The notes: generated by a model not told the origin, from the sequence alone. DNA of 64,000 bases from JAIPJO01 sp035269015 (GCA_035269015.1 DATFJU010000031.1:49388-113387), one strand, 5' to 3'. Counted from the stretch's first letter, positions 52,769-61,546 are shown. Numbers and translations are program-made.

Positions 52769-53041
52769 TCAAAACAAATCAGAATGTGAACCAATTCTTA
52801 ATAATAATATTAATAACTCCTTTTTATTTTTTTTATAGATAAATAAAACATCTGATTTTAAATGACATTCATAACAACCTTTAAATTCTCCCACTAGTGA
52901 ATGGTTATAATATTTTTTGGGCAATGGCTTTCCTTTTATCAAAATATCTAAAAGATTTTCAAGTACCAAAAACAAATCTTTATCATGTTTAAAAGATTTT
53001 AAATCCTTTTTAAAGCGCTTAGAATATTTTAACGAAAACAT
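52769..53041 (-). CDS. yafQ: YafQ-family mRNA endonuclease toxin
   Basis: 90 residues of RelE type. The YafQ pattern is clear: RFKKDLK near residue 9, YYNHSLVGEFKGCYECHLKSDVLFIY (read as NHSL, ECHL and D in sequence) and a final GSHSDLF. The histidines, aspartate and final phenylalanine used in YafQ catalysis are all kept, so the toxin looks active. YafQ cuts mRNA in the ribosomal A site. It lies 2 bp after the antitoxin gene. Confidence 0.92.
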   Translation of the reverse strand: MFSLKYSKRFKKDLKSFKHDKDLFLVLENLLDILIKGKPLPKKYYNHSLVGEFKGCYECHLKSDVLFIYKKNKKELLILLLRIGSHSDLF

Positions 53042-53043
53042 AA

Positions 53044-53328
53044 TTACTTCTTTAACGCATCTTTAATAAGAGAAGAACCACTTTGAAAAGACTTAGAACT
53101 ATTTTTAGCATCAATTATAGACTCTCTTAGCGTTTCAGCTTTTTTCAAGGTAAGCCCATTCTCACCTCTTATTTCAAAAGGGATGTTTTTAGTATTTATT
53201 ATCTGCTTAAAAAACATTTTAACCGCTGAACTCATATCTAAACCTAGCTGATCTAATATAGCTTTAGTTTCTTTTTTTGTTTTGTGATCTATACGAATTT
53301 GCAATTGTTCACTATTTTTAGTCTTCAT
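53044..53328 (-). CDS. dinJ: DinJ/RelB-family antitoxin
   Basis: 94 residues. The N-terminal ribbon-helix-helix part (LQIRIDHKTKKETKAILDQL, then GLDMSSAVKMFFKQI) and NIPFEIR are typical of DinJ. The C-terminal part (about 60-94) is charged and would wrap the toxin. It represses its own promoter through an operator that is probably the palindrome at 53353-53366. Confidence 0.92.
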   Translation of the reverse strand: MKTKNSEQLQIRIDHKTKKETKAILDQLGLDMSSAVKMFFKQIINTKNIPFEIRGENGLTLKKAETLRESIIDAKNSSKSFQSGSSLIKDALKK

Positions 53329-53352
53329 ATTATAATTAAAATTTAATAATGT

Positions 53353-53396
53353 TTATTATATAATAATATTGTATATCAAAATAACTAATATGTCAA
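53353..53396 (-). promoter_or_regulatory. dinJ-yafQ promoter and probable operator
   Basis: On the minus strand TTGACA (53396-53391), 17-bp spacer, TACAAT (53373-53368), giving a start near 53361. A perfect 14-bp palindrome TTATTATATAATAA covers 53353-53366, just over the start of transcription, where a DinJ dimer would block it. The operator role is inferred from position. Confidence 0.6.
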
Positions 53397-53440
53397 TACA
53401 AATAATACTTTAGCTTATTCTTCCAAAAGAAAGTTAAAAA

Positions 53441-54430
53441 TTAATTAGATATAAAATTAATAATTAATTTGATAATAATATCTTTCTGCTTAGGATCGCT
53501 TTCGGCCACTAAGAGTGCTAAGGCTACAAGCGCGTTATCGCTAAACTTTTTCTCTCCTTTTTTGTTAAATAGATATTTATTACGTGCTAAAAAAAGTATA
53601 AATAGTAAAGAACCAATCCGCTTATTGCCATCAATAAAGGGATGGTTTTTAATAACAAAATAAACTAAATGAGAAGCTTTCTCTTCTATGCTTGGATATA
53701 ATTCTTTTCCTCCAAAAGATTGATTAATATTGCCTAAAATACTTTTTAAGGCTTCTCCCCTTTCCCTACCAAATAATTCACTTGCTTCTTTCTTTTTTAT
53801 TAAACTATTTTTTAATCTTGATATCGCCTCGCGAGAAACTTCGTAATTTAATACATTTCTTACTTTTGCAGTTTTACTAATTTGTAATTTATCTTCATCA
53901 TACTTCTGAAGAGTTGCCCAGGTATTAGCATAATCTGTAATAACCCTTAAGAGTCCTTCACTTTCATCACTAGATAATCTTTTAGTTTCCACTGTTTTCT
54001 TTATTAATCCAACCGCTTCTTTGAATTCCTCTAATTGACTGTCTTTTAATTCTTTTATCCGCTTTTGATTTAAAATATACCCACTAGTAATATAATTTTT
54101 CAATGTTTTTGTGGCCCATTTACGAAATTCAATAGCAACTTTTGAATTTGTTCTATAGCCAACACTTAAAACCACGTCTAGAGAATAAAAAGTTACTGGT
54201 TTATCTGAATTTGCAATATGCATTTTTTGCATATTGCTTTTTTTATCAATCTCCCTATCTTTAAATATATTCTTAATATGACGAGAAATTACGGACTGAT
54301 CCACTCCAAACAGTGAAACAATATTAGATTGTGTTGCCCAAATTGTTTCCTTATTGAAATCACCACGAAGCTCAAGCTTTCCTGTTTTTGTTTGATATAT
54401 TACTGTTGGTTTATTATTAATATTTTTCAT
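53441..54430 (-). CDS. RhuM/Fic-type protein (virulence RhuM N-terminus, Fic/Doc C-terminus)
   Basis: 329 residues from the ATG at 54430 (MKNINNKPTVIYQTKTGKLE); a longer frame to 54496 adds only hydrophobic residues. The N-terminal part has FNKETIWATQSNIVSLFGV and RHIKNIF, then VTFYSLDVVLSVGYRTNSKV, as in RhuM. The Fic motif near residue 270 reads HPFIDGNKRIGS, complete in its histidine and in the D/N/K pattern near Doc and Fic. Known Fic proteins AMPylate or phosphorylate targets, often as toxins. The antitoxin, if there is one, is not obvious. Confidence 0.9.
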   Translation of the reverse strand: MKNINNKPTVIYQTKTGKLELRGDFNKETIWATQSNIVSLFGVDQSVISRHIKNIFKDREIDKKSNMQKMHIANSDKPVTFYSLDVVLSVGYRTNSKVAIEFRKWATKTLKNYITSGYILNQKRIKELKDSQLEEFKEAVGLIKKTVETKRLSSDESEGLLRVITDYANTWATLQKYDEDKLQISKTAKVRNVLNYEVSREAISRLKNSLIKKKEASELFGRERGEALKSILGNINQSFGGKELYPSIEEKASHLVYFVIKNHPFIDGNKRIGSLLFILFLARNKYLFNKKGEKKFSDNALVALALLVAESDPKQKDIIIKLIINFISN

Positions 54431-54493
54431 ATAAAGTAAGTATAACAAATAGGAGATAAAATTTCTATAAATTAACCTTAAAATATAAAAAAA

Positions 54494-54512
54494 CAAGACA
54501 TCTATTGTCTTG
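54494..54512 (-). terminator. Terminator of tRNA-Ser
   Basis: A 7-bp stem (CAAGACA / TGTCTTG, 5-nt loop) 12 bp past the tRNA 3' end, followed on the minus strand by T7. Confidence 0.8.
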
Positions 54513-54524
54513 CTTTAAGTAATG

Positions 54525-54611
54525 CGGAAGGACCGGGATTCGAACCCGGGGTACCATCTCTGGTACACTTGCACTCCAAGCAAGCGCCTTCGACCACTCG
54601 GCCACCCTTCC
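54525..54611 (-). tRNA. tRNA-Ser (anticodon GGA)
   Basis: An 87-nt class II tRNA on the minus strand. The 7-bp acceptor stem pairs GGAAGGG with TCCTTCC (one G-T pair), the anticodon loop is TTGGAGT with GGA, the variable arm is long (GTGTACCAGAGATGGTAC) and the T loop GTTCGAATC is normal. The discriminator base is G and no CCA is encoded, so CCA must be added after transcription. It reads UCC and UCU serine codons. Confidence 0.97.
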
Positions 54612-54718
54612 CTTTTTTATATAATTAAATAATAACTACATATTTAAGTATGTATCTAAAATATAATTATTTATCTATTATATAAGTATTTAATTATTAT
54701 ACAAGAAAATATTTTCTA

Positions 54719-55468
54719 CTACTTAGACAAATGCTTCTCAATAATAGTTTTTAATCCTTCTATTTGCTCACCATTGGAATCAATAGACCCCTCCCATTCT
54801 CTAGCACCAATAACAAGCTCACTATCCACAAAAGTAGTCGGAGCACCAAAAACACCAAAGTCATTAGCTTCTTTGCTAACACTATTTACCTTAGCTAAAT
54901 ACTCATTAGTGTCTAAACAATTAGAAAACTGCTCTGTGTCCAAACCTAAATCTTTAGCTATAGTATACAAATCTTGTTCATATAAATTACTATTATTTAA
55001 CATAGTAAATACCTCTTCTCTAAAATCTAAATACTTATCTTGATCATTAGCACAATATAATGCCTGATTAGCTTCACTGCTTAAACCATTATTACTAACA
55101 GAAAAGGGCCTAAAAGCCAACACGACTTCATCACTATAATCAGCTACAAGCTTATCTAAGCTCTCCTTATACTGAGCACTAAAGGTATTACTATAGTCTT
55201 CATAAACAACAATTTCTAAATCTGCATCTAAATTACCAAGATAAATGTCACTATCATCAATAGCTCTAAGACTTGGTGCTTTATAGCTTTGTGCTTTAAT
55301 AATATTTTCTTGATTATTAGCTTTAAGTTCATCAAGATTTTCTGTTTCCACATTACTAATGTTTTTACTATTATTACTACTATAGACTAAAAATACTATA
55401 ACTAAGATAGCGATAATAAGTATAGAGATAACTAATAATTTAGCTTGTCTTTTGTTTAATTTATTCAT
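54719..55468 (-). CDS. DsbA/thioredoxin-fold membrane-anchored protein lacking the CxxC active site
   Basis: 249 residues from the ATG at 55468, just past gatA; a longer frame to 55489 overlaps gatA. A membrane anchor lies at about 11-30. The DsbA-like fold begins near 84 (EIVVYEDYSNTFSAQ), where the active site CPFC should be; it reads NTFS (94-97), so both cysteines are gone. The cis-proline loop (GAPTTFVD, near 208) is kept, as are the outer cysteines near 139 and 184. It may be a chaperone or binding protein outside the membrane rather than an oxidoreductase. It lies downstream of the gatA-gatC-ligA group. Confidence 0.85.
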   Translation of the reverse strand: MNKLNKRQAKLLVISILIIAILVIVFLVYSSNNSKNISNVETENLDELKANNQENIIKAQSYKAPSLRAIDDSDIYLGNLDADLEIVVYEDYSNTFSAQYKESLDKLVADYSDEVVLAFRPFSVSNNGLSSEANQALYCANDQDKYLDFREEVFTMLNNSNLYEQDLYTIAKDLGLDTEQFSNCLDTNEYLAKVNSVSKEANDFGVFGAPTTFVDSELVIGAREWEGSIDSNGEQIEGLKTIIEKHLSK

Positions 55469-55472
55469 AATC

Positions 55473-56933
55473 TTAAGCAGATAAATCAAGTTTTTTATTT
55501 TCTTGACTTAGACTGTTAAATAATATATTAGAAATATTTAATAATTGTTTTTCCTCAAAACGAGCAGACATTAACTGTACTCCAAAAGGTAAATTAGAAA
55601 CAAATTTAGAAGGAATAGAAATTGAACAAATCCCAGCTAATGAAGGTGCACTAAGAAACTGATCTTCTAAGTACATATCTAAGGGCTTAGTTTTTTCACC
55701 TATCTTAAAAGCTGATGTTGGGGCGGTAGGGGCTAAGATAGCATCAACTTTTTTAAAAGCAGCCTCAAACTCCCTGCTAATCATAGTTCTAAACTTCTGT
55801 GCTTTTACATAATAATCATCATAATAACCTGAACTCAAAACATATGTCCCTAACATAATTCTGCGCTTGGCCTCAGCACCAAAACCACGACCACGAGATT
55901 CTAAATAATGCTGTTTAATATTTTTAGCTTCCCTATAATTAAAACCAAACCTAACACCATCAAATTTAGCTAAATTAGAACTTAGCTCTGCGGGAGTAAT
56001 AATATAATATACTGAAATAGCAAACTCTGTGGCTGGCAATGACATTTCAATAAACTCAGCTCCTAATTCTTCTAAGCACTCTTTAGCTAATAAAACAGAG
56101 TCCTTAGCTTCTTTAGATAAAGTCTTAGGAAAATATTCTTTTATCCAGCCAATCTTTTTTCCCTTTAGAGGTTTATCAATATTACTTAAATAATCATCTA
56201 ATTCCTTATCACTACTACTACTATCATGTTTATCATTTCCAGCAATAACAGCCAAAACCATAGCAGTATCTACTACAGTTTTAGTTATAGGACCAATTAC
56301 ATCAGTAGATGAGGTCATAGCCATTAGGCCATAACGTGAAACACGGCCATAGCTAGGCTTTAAACCCACTACATTACAAAAGCTAGCTGGTTGTCGCACA
56401 GAGCCCCCTGTGTCTGTTCCTAAAGCAAATAAACACATGTCAGCTATCACCGCTACAGCTGAACCCCCAGAAGAACCTCCTGGCACCCTCTCTTTATCCC
56501 AAGGATTTTTAACGACTCCAAAGGCACTATTTTCAGTGGAAGAACCATGAGCAAATTCATCTAAATTAGTTTTCCCCAAAAGTATTGCTCCGGCTTTTTC
56601 TAGTTTAGAAATAACGGTAGCATTATATGGAGCTATGTAATTTTCAATAATCATAGAAGCAGCCGTAGTCTTTACCCCTTTAGTTAACAAGTTGTCTTTA
56701 GATAAATAAGGTATACCTAAAAGCTTAGTACTTTCACCCTTAGCAATACGTTTATCTGCTTCTTTAGCTTGCAAAAGAGCTAAATCAGAGGAAACGGTAA
56801 TACAAGCGTTTAACTCAGGATTTAGTTTTTTAATTTGCGCTAAACAAGCCTTAGTTAAATCCAAAGCGCTTATCTCTTTATTATCTAATAATCTTCTAGC
56901 TTCTGCTATTGTTAGTTTATTTAAGTTTTTCAT
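55473..56933 (-). CDS. gatA: Glutamyl/aspartyl-tRNA amidotransferase subunit A
   Basis: 486 residues of the amidase family. The Lys-Ser-Ser catalytic set is present: the lysine in GIPYLSKDN near residue 81, GGSSGGSAVAV near 152 and GTDTGGSVRQPA near 173. It releases ammonia from glutamine for transamidation of Glu-tRNA-Gln or Asp-tRNA-Asn. The gatC gene is directly upstream with a 1-bp overlap; gatB is not in the window. Confidence 0.97.
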   Translation of the reverse strand: MKNLNKLTIAEARRLLDNKEISALDLTKACLAQIKKLNPELNACITVSSDLALLQAKEADKRIAKGESTKLLGIPYLSKDNLLTKGVKTTAASMIIENYIAPYNATVISKLEKAGAILLGKTNLDEFAHGSSTENSAFGVVKNPWDKERVPGGSSGGSAVAVIADMCLFALGTDTGGSVRQPASFCNVVGLKPSYGRVSRYGLMAMTSSTDVIGPITKTVVDTAMVLAVIAGNDKHDSSSSDKELDDYLSNIDKPLKGKKIGWIKEYFPKTLSKEAKDSVLLAKECLEELGAEFIEMSLPATEFAISVYYIITPAELSSNLAKFDGVRFGFNYREAKNIKQHYLESRGRGFGAEAKRRIMLGTYVLSSGYYDDYYVKAQKFRTMISREFEAAFKKVDAILAPTAPTSAFKIGEKTKPLDMYLEDQFLSAPSLAGICSISIPSKFVSNLPFGVQLMSARFEEKQLLNISNILFNSLSQENKKLDLSA

Positions 56934-57232
56934 TATTTTAAGATTCTTTTTACTTTAATTTGTTTATCACTGGCACTATAGTGAGGACTAGATTTTAAAA
57001 GCTCTAGCTGCTCTTCTTTACTTAAATCTAAAACTTCGTCTTCTCTATAGACGTTATGTAATCCACTAATTTGCTCAGTAGCTAAATAATTATGTAAGTC
57101 AGCTTTTTTTAATTTATCAACATAAGAAACTATAGCACTAAGATCTTCTTGGTATTTCTCTATTTCCTTGGCGCTAAGCTTTAAACTAGCTAAATCAGCA
57201 ATATGTTCAACTGTATCTTTACTTATTTTCAT
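56933..57232 (-). CDS. gatC: Glutamyl/aspartyl-tRNA amidotransferase subunit C
   Basis: 99 residues, the usual size. KDTVEHIADLASLKLSAKEI at the N-terminus and a DLHNYLATEQ stretch near 44 fit GatC, the small subunit that stabilises GatA and GatB. It overlaps gatA by 1 bp and lies 11 bp after ligA. Confidence 0.94.
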   Translation of the reverse strand: MKISKDTVEHIADLASLKLSAKEIEKYQEDLSAIVSYVDKLKKADLHNYLATEQISGLHNVYREDEVLDLSKEEQLELLKSSPHYSASDKQIKVKRILK

Positions 57233-57243
57233 AATTATATAAA

Positions 57244-59376
57244 TTACTTAATCAAATCTAAAAACTCCTCTTCATTTATTATATTTATCCCTAAACTCCT
57301 AGCCTTATCATATTTAGAACCAGGGTCAGAGCCAGCTAACAAATAACTAGTATTTTTGCTAACAGAACTACTTATCTTAGCTCCTAGTTCTTTAAGTTTA
57401 TCTTTAGCCTCAGCTCTTGTCAAACTATTAAGTGCTCCTGTTAAAACAAAAGTTTCTCCCTTTAACTTCAAATTTTGCTTATTTATATCCTTAGTTTTTA
57501 ATTTAAAGCCTAACTGAGATAAGTTCTTAATTAACTCAATATTTTTCTCATTATGAAAAAACTTATACAAACTCTCTGCCACCTTAGGGCCAAAATCTGA
57601 TAATTTCTGCCAATCTTCTAGACTATAGTTTTGAAAAAAACTTAGCATATTTAAAATATCAACATAGTCTTCATTTTTAGCTTTACCATAATAGGTATAT
57701 TCATCAGCTAAAATTTGTGCAGATTCTTCACCAATATGTCTAATACCTAAAGCATAGATAAAACGATACAAGTCTCTAGTTTTACTCTCTGCTATAGCTG
57801 AGATTAAATTAGAAGCAGACTTATCAGCAAAACGCTCCAGCGCTTCTAAATCACCAACACTAAGTTCATATAAATCACTAATATCTTTAATCAGAGCTTC
57901 TTGCATTAGTTTCTCTACCACCTTTTCCCCTAAACCATCTATATTCATAGCTCCCTTAGAAACAAAATGACTTAAGGCTTTAAACTTCACAGCAAAACAA
58001 TTATTATTACTGCATCTATAGGCTACCTCTCCTTCTTTTCTTTCTACCTTAGAACCACACTGGGGACAGACACTTGGGGCTGTAATTTTCTGTTCTTCAC
58101 CAGTACGTAATTTTTCCATTACCTTAACTACCTTAGGGATAACATCTCCAGCTCTTTCAATAATAATAGTGTCATTAATCTTTAAACCTAATCTCTTAAT
58201 TTCATCCATATTATGAAGCGTAGCTCTAGAAATTACAGCTCCGCCAACTTTTACAGCTTCCAGTACTGCAGTAGGAGTTAAGGTGCCAGTTCTACCAATT
58301 TGCCAAATTACATCTAGGACTTTAGTAGTGACTTGTTCTGCTGGGAATTTATAGGCCATCATAAATCTAGGCGCTTTACCAACTACACCTAAAATCTTCC
58401 ACAAGCTTAAATCATTAACTTTCACTACTGTACCATCAATAATAAAAGCTAAACTATTTCTATTTTTCTCTACATAGCTTTGAAATTCTTCTACTTCTCT
58501 CAAGTTTGAACAAATCCTATTTTCTTTCAGTGTTTTAAAACCTAAGAGTCCTAATAACTTATCCTCTCTAACTCTAGTCTTACAAACTTTTTTTAAATTC
58601 TCATTAACACTAAGGCCATAGACATAGAAATCCATTTTCCTAGAATTTGCTACTTTAGGATCTAGCTGTCTAATTGAACCTGCCACAGCATTTCTGGGAT
58701 TAGCTAAAACTGCTTTACCCTCTTCTTTATACTTCTTATTTAAACTTTCAAAAACAGCTTTAGCCATCACCGCTTCACCTCTAATTTCAATACTGTCTTC
58801 ATATATATATTTTTCTATCTCTTTTTTCTCTTTTTCATCAAAGCCTAAATCTTGATATTCTTTATCACTTATCCTTCTCAGTTCTAAAGGAATGCTGTTA
58901 ATAGTTTTAACATTAGAGCTAACATCTTCCCCTACCTTACCATCACCTCTAGTAGCACCTCTAAAAAACTTAGAGTTTTTATATGTTATAGCTATAGCTA
59001 AACCATCTAACTTAAGTTCACAATAATATTCAAAATTATTTATAGTTTTAGCAGTATTTTCTTGATACACCTTTACATTCCTCTCCTGCCAATCTTTAAT
59101 ATCAGATTCTGAGAAAGCATCAAAGAGTGATAGCATTCTTTCACTATGACTAACCTTTTTAAACTTATCCAATGGCTTACCCGCTATTCTTTGGGTTGGA
59201 GAATCAGCGGTGATAAGGTCTGGATAAACTTGCTCTAATTTATATAGTTCATTTTTTAAACTATCAAGAGCACCTTCACTAATTTCTTCTTTATCTAAAA
59301 CATGATAAAGGTAGCGATGATATTTAATTTCACCTTTAAGCTTCTTTATTCTTTTTTTAGCTTCAGCTTTATTCAT
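57244..59376 (-). CDS. ligA: NAD-dependent DNA ligase
   Basis: 710 residues from the ATG at 59376 (MNKAEAKKRI); a longer frame to 59400 is less likely. Order of domains: N-terminal Ia, adenylation domain with lysine in CELKLDGLAIAI near residue 118, OB fold, zinc finger with four cysteines around CPQCGSKVER and YRCSNNNC near 438-464, helix-hairpin-helix repeats and a BRCT domain at the end (LKGETFVLTGALNSLTRA). It seals nicks in replication and repair. It starts the ligA-gatC-gatA-dsbA-like run. Confidence 0.98.
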   Translation of the reverse strand: MNKAEAKKRIKKLKGEIKYHRYLYHVLDKEEISEGALDSLKNELYKLEQVYPDLITADSPTQRIAGKPLDKFKKVSHSERMLSLFDAFSESDIKDWQERNVKVYQENTAKTINNFEYYCELKLDGLAIAITYKNSKFFRGATRGDGKVGEDVSSNVKTINSIPLELRRISDKEYQDLGFDEKEKKEIEKYIYEDSIEIRGEAVMAKAVFESLNKKYKEEGKAVLANPRNAVAGSIRQLDPKVANSRKMDFYVYGLSVNENLKKVCKTRVREDKLLGLLGFKTLKENRICSNLREVEEFQSYVEKNRNSLAFIIDGTVVKVNDLSLWKILGVVGKAPRFMMAYKFPAEQVTTKVLDVIWQIGRTGTLTPTAVLEAVKVGGAVISRATLHNMDEIKRLGLKINDTIIIERAGDVIPKVVKVMEKLRTGEEQKITAPSVCPQCGSKVERKEGEVAYRCSNNNCFAVKFKALSHFVSKGAMNIDGLGEKVVEKLMQEALIKDISDLYELSVGDLEALERFADKSASNLISAIAESKTRDLYRFIYALGIRHIGEESAQILADEYTYYGKAKNEDYVDILNMLSFFQNYSLEDWQKLSDFGPKVAESLYKFFHNEKNIELIKNLSQLGFKLKTKDINKQNLKLKGETFVLTGALNSLTRAEAKDKLKELGAKISSSVSKNTSYLLAGSDPGSKYDKARSLGINIINEEEFLDLIK

Positions 59377-59473
59377 ATCTATATTTATAATTAAATACAA
59401 TATATATCCATATTAAATATACACCATACACCCTAATATTCTTTAATTATATCATAAATAAGGGTATAAAAAA

Positions 59474-59497
59474 ACTGCCCTCTAAATAGAGAGCAGT
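59474..59497 (-). terminator. Intrinsic terminator of the 75-residue gene
   Basis: A stem of about ten base pairs (ACTGC-CCTCT / AGAGA-GCAGT with one mismatch at the centre; 4-nt loop) followed on the minus strand by seven T residues. It lies 17 bp past the stop at 59514. Confidence 0.85.
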
Positions 59498-59513
59498 CTT
59501 TTAAAATCAAATA

Positions 59514-59741
59514 TTATTCAGTAGGAGTAGCAGGAACTTCTCCTTCAGGAGCTTGTTGTGCACCTTGGTTTAAGAAGTTAACCACTTGTTCTAAAGTCTG
59601 AGAATTTTGACTAACAGCCTGTTCTAAAGCAGTAGTCCTTCGAGCTACGTTTGATAATTGTAGTTGAAAAGAGATAAATAGCATAACTAATATACCTACT
59701 ACTATACCAACTACTAGCATGAATGTTTGTTCTTTTTTCAT
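59514..59741 (-). CDS. Small anchored coiled-coil protein
   Basis: 75 residues: a short basic start, one membrane helix at about 8-26, a heptad-type coil (LSNVARRTTALEQAVSQNSQ then TLEQVVNFL) and an alanine/proline/glutamate end (APEGEVPATPTE). It has its own terminator, but no known family is recognised. A role in the envelope is likely by its topology only. Confidence 0.75.
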   Translation of the reverse strand: MKKEQTFMLVVGIVVGILVMLFISFQLQLSNVARRTTALEQAVSQNSQTLEQVVNFLNQGAQQAPEGEVPATPTE

Positions 59742-59846
59742 AGACTTAAAAATAATTAATTATTTATAACTAAAATAATTATAACACAAGATTAGATATT
59801 TAGACAAGCAAGTGTAATCAACTATTCACACTAAAACAAAAAAGCA

Positions 59847-59875
59847 TTGACAAAATAATAATTAAATGCTGTAAT
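59847..59875 (+). promoter_or_regulatory. Promoter of the FISUMP lipoprotein gene
   Basis: Perfect TTGACA (59847-59852), 17-bp spacer, TGTAAT (59870-59875). Initiation near 59882 gives a leader of about 59 nt to the ATG at 59941, with an A-rich stretch just before the start and no Shine-Dalgarno sequence. Confidence 0.6.
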
Positions 59876-59940
59876 ATATAGATATGTTCTTTTATAATAA
59901 AATCAATCTAAATGTATAAACCAAAAAAAATATAGAAATC

Positions 59941-61242
59941 ATGAAAACTAAAAGAAACCTGTTTGCATTAACAACAGCAATAATTGCCTTTATTTTAATG
60001 GCAGTTAGCTGTGAGAAAGAACCGCTTTATGAGCCTCTTCAAATAGAGACTAAAGCAGTAACCGAAATTACTAAATTCTCTGCTTTAGCTAATGGAGTCA
60101 TTACCAATAAAGGAAGTGAAACTATCCTAGCTAAAGGAATCTGTTATTCAGCTACCAATCAATCACCGGATTTAGAATCCAATCATTTGGAAGCGATAAA
60201 CGATGACTTAGAATTCTCTATTATTTTAGAAGATTTAGACCCCAACACTAAATACTATGTGCGGGCCTATGCTACTAATGAACTTAAGACTATCTATGGT
60301 CAAAGTGTTAATTTCACTACCACAGAAGATCCTCTTCAAGTTGAGACAGGAGAGATTACTGAAATTACCGCCTTCTCTGCTTTAAGTAATGGACTTATTA
60401 GCAATGAAGGAAGTGAAACTATCCTAGCTAAAGGAATTTGTTATTCAGCTACCAATCAATCACCGGATTTAGAATCCAATCATTTGGAAGCGATAAACGA
60501 TGACTTAGAATTCTCTATTCTTTTAGAAGATTTAGACCCCAACACTAAATACTATGTGCGGGCCTATGCTACTAACGATTCTGAAACCGTCTATGGTCAA
60601 AGTGTTAACTTCACTACTGAATATGAAACTATCACTGATGTAGAAGGTAATGAGTATCGAATCATTCAGATTGGTGACCAAGTTTGGACCATAGATAATC
60701 TGCAAGTAACCCACTTTAATGATGGTACGCCCATCCAAAATTGGACTGAAGATCATTATTGGTATTCTGAGCAGAATCCACCAGAGGAACCAGCTTACTC
60801 ATGGTATGACAATGACTATGAAAAGTATGGTAAAATCTATGGCGCCTTATATAACTTCCATGTCGCTTCTGACCCTAGAATCGCTCCAGAAGGTTGGCGA
60901 GTACCGACCTATGAAGACGCTCAAAAATTAGGAGCATACCTTGGAGGAGGTATGGTAGCCGGTGGTAAAATGAAACTTCCTGGTACTGAATTTTGGTCAG
61001 CCCCTAATACTGGTGCTACCAATTCTTCCGGATTCTCTGCTAAAGGAGGTGGTTTCAGAAATAACGTTGGAGGTGCTGCTGGTCAATCTCATATGCTCAA
61101 AGAAGTGGGCATTTTCTGGACTCAAACCTATTGGATGGGCTGTGGAATGGTGCTAGGTTTTAAATATGATACTCCTTATTTTTATGCTGATGGAGGAAAT
61201 GATATTTCAAGCGGATTAAGCATTAGGTTGATTAAGGAGTAA
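59941..61242 (+). CDS. Lipoprotein with two fibronectin-III-like repeats and a FISUMP domain
   Basis: 433 residues. A lipoprotein signal ends in AVSC (Cys24), followed by EKEP, as in many Bacteroidota lipoproteins. Two repeats of about 99 residues (33-126 and 130-222) contain YYVRAYATN and YGQSVNFTT, the form of Bacteroidota surface repeats. The C-terminal half has RIIQIGDQVWTIDNLQVTHF, GKIYGALYNFHVA, PEGWRVPTYEDA and SSGFSAKGGGFR, ending SSGLSIRLIKE: the Fibrobacter succinogenes major paralogous (FISUMP, TIGR02145-type) domain. Codon use looks richer in G+C than the neighbours. A near-consensus promoter and a strong terminator enclose it. Acquisition from a Bacteroidota or Fibrobacterota source is likely. 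Confidence 0.9.
   Translation: MKTKRNLFALTTAIIAFILMAVSCEKEPLYEPLQIETKAVTEITKFSALANGVITNKGSETILAKGICYSATNQSPDLESNHLEAINDDLEFSIILEDLDPNTKYYVRAYATNELKTIYGQSVNFTTTEDPLQVETGEITEITAFSALSNGLISNEGSETILAKGICYSATNQSPDLESNHLEAINDDLEFSILLEDLDPNTKYYVRAYATNDSETVYGQSVNFTTEYETITDVEGNEYRIIQIGDQVWTIDNLQVTHFNDGTPIQNWTEDHYWYSEQNPPEEPAYSWYDNDYEKYGKIYGALYNFHVASDPRIAPEGWRVPTYEDAQKLGAYLGGGMVAGGKMKLPGTEFWSAPNTGATNSSGFSAKGGGFRNNVGGAAGQSHMLKEVGIFWTQTYWMGCGMVLGFKYDTPYFYADGGNDISSGLSIRLIKE
60111..60575 (+). repeat. Near-identical tandem segments inside the FISUMP lipoprotein gene
   Basis: Positions 60111-60278 and 60408-60575 match over 168 bp with two differences by my reading, at a period of 297 bp (99 codons). Flanking parts of the repeats have diverged much more. 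This points to a recent duplication or to gene conversion limited to the core of the repeat. Confidence 0.85.
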
Positions 61243-61265
61243 ATGCCTATTTAAAAGGTAACAAT

Positions 61266-61294
61266 AAAGCCAGTATAAAATACTGGCTTTTTTT
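61266..61294 (+). terminator. Strong intrinsic terminator of the FISUMP lipoprotein gene
   Basis: A perfect 11-bp stem (AAAGCCAGTAT / ATACTGGCTTT, 3-nt loop) followed by further T residues, 23 bp after the stop codon. Confidence 0.92.
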
Positions 61295-61546
61295 ATTTCT
61301 AGTTTAATGGTTATAAATTATATCTATACAATATTAATTCTATCAATCCATGAAAAAACAATATTTTCAGAAGAATTTATGTTTTAAGATTTTATGAAAT
61401 CTATACCATTTTCAGTATTCTTCTTTCATATACTCTACCATAAATCCAACTAAAAGAATCTTGCTACTATATTGTATAAAACTAAACTCTGAGTATAGCT
61501 TTAACTCTGCTACAACACCTATACAATATCTACAATTCTAATACTA
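61295..61546. other. Gap between convergent surface-protein genes
   Basis: About 250 bp of A+T-rich sequence with no frame that looks coding. A short motif TATACAATAT occurs at 61325-61334 and 61520-61529 in direct orientation and at 61468-61477 in reverse. No clear terminator for the leftward gene ending at 61547 is seen. Confidence 0.5.

Noticed and set aside
61325..61529. Motif TATACAATAT three times between convergent genes
   Set aside because: Short, A+T-rich and irregularly spaced; it may be chance, and no gene starts nearby.
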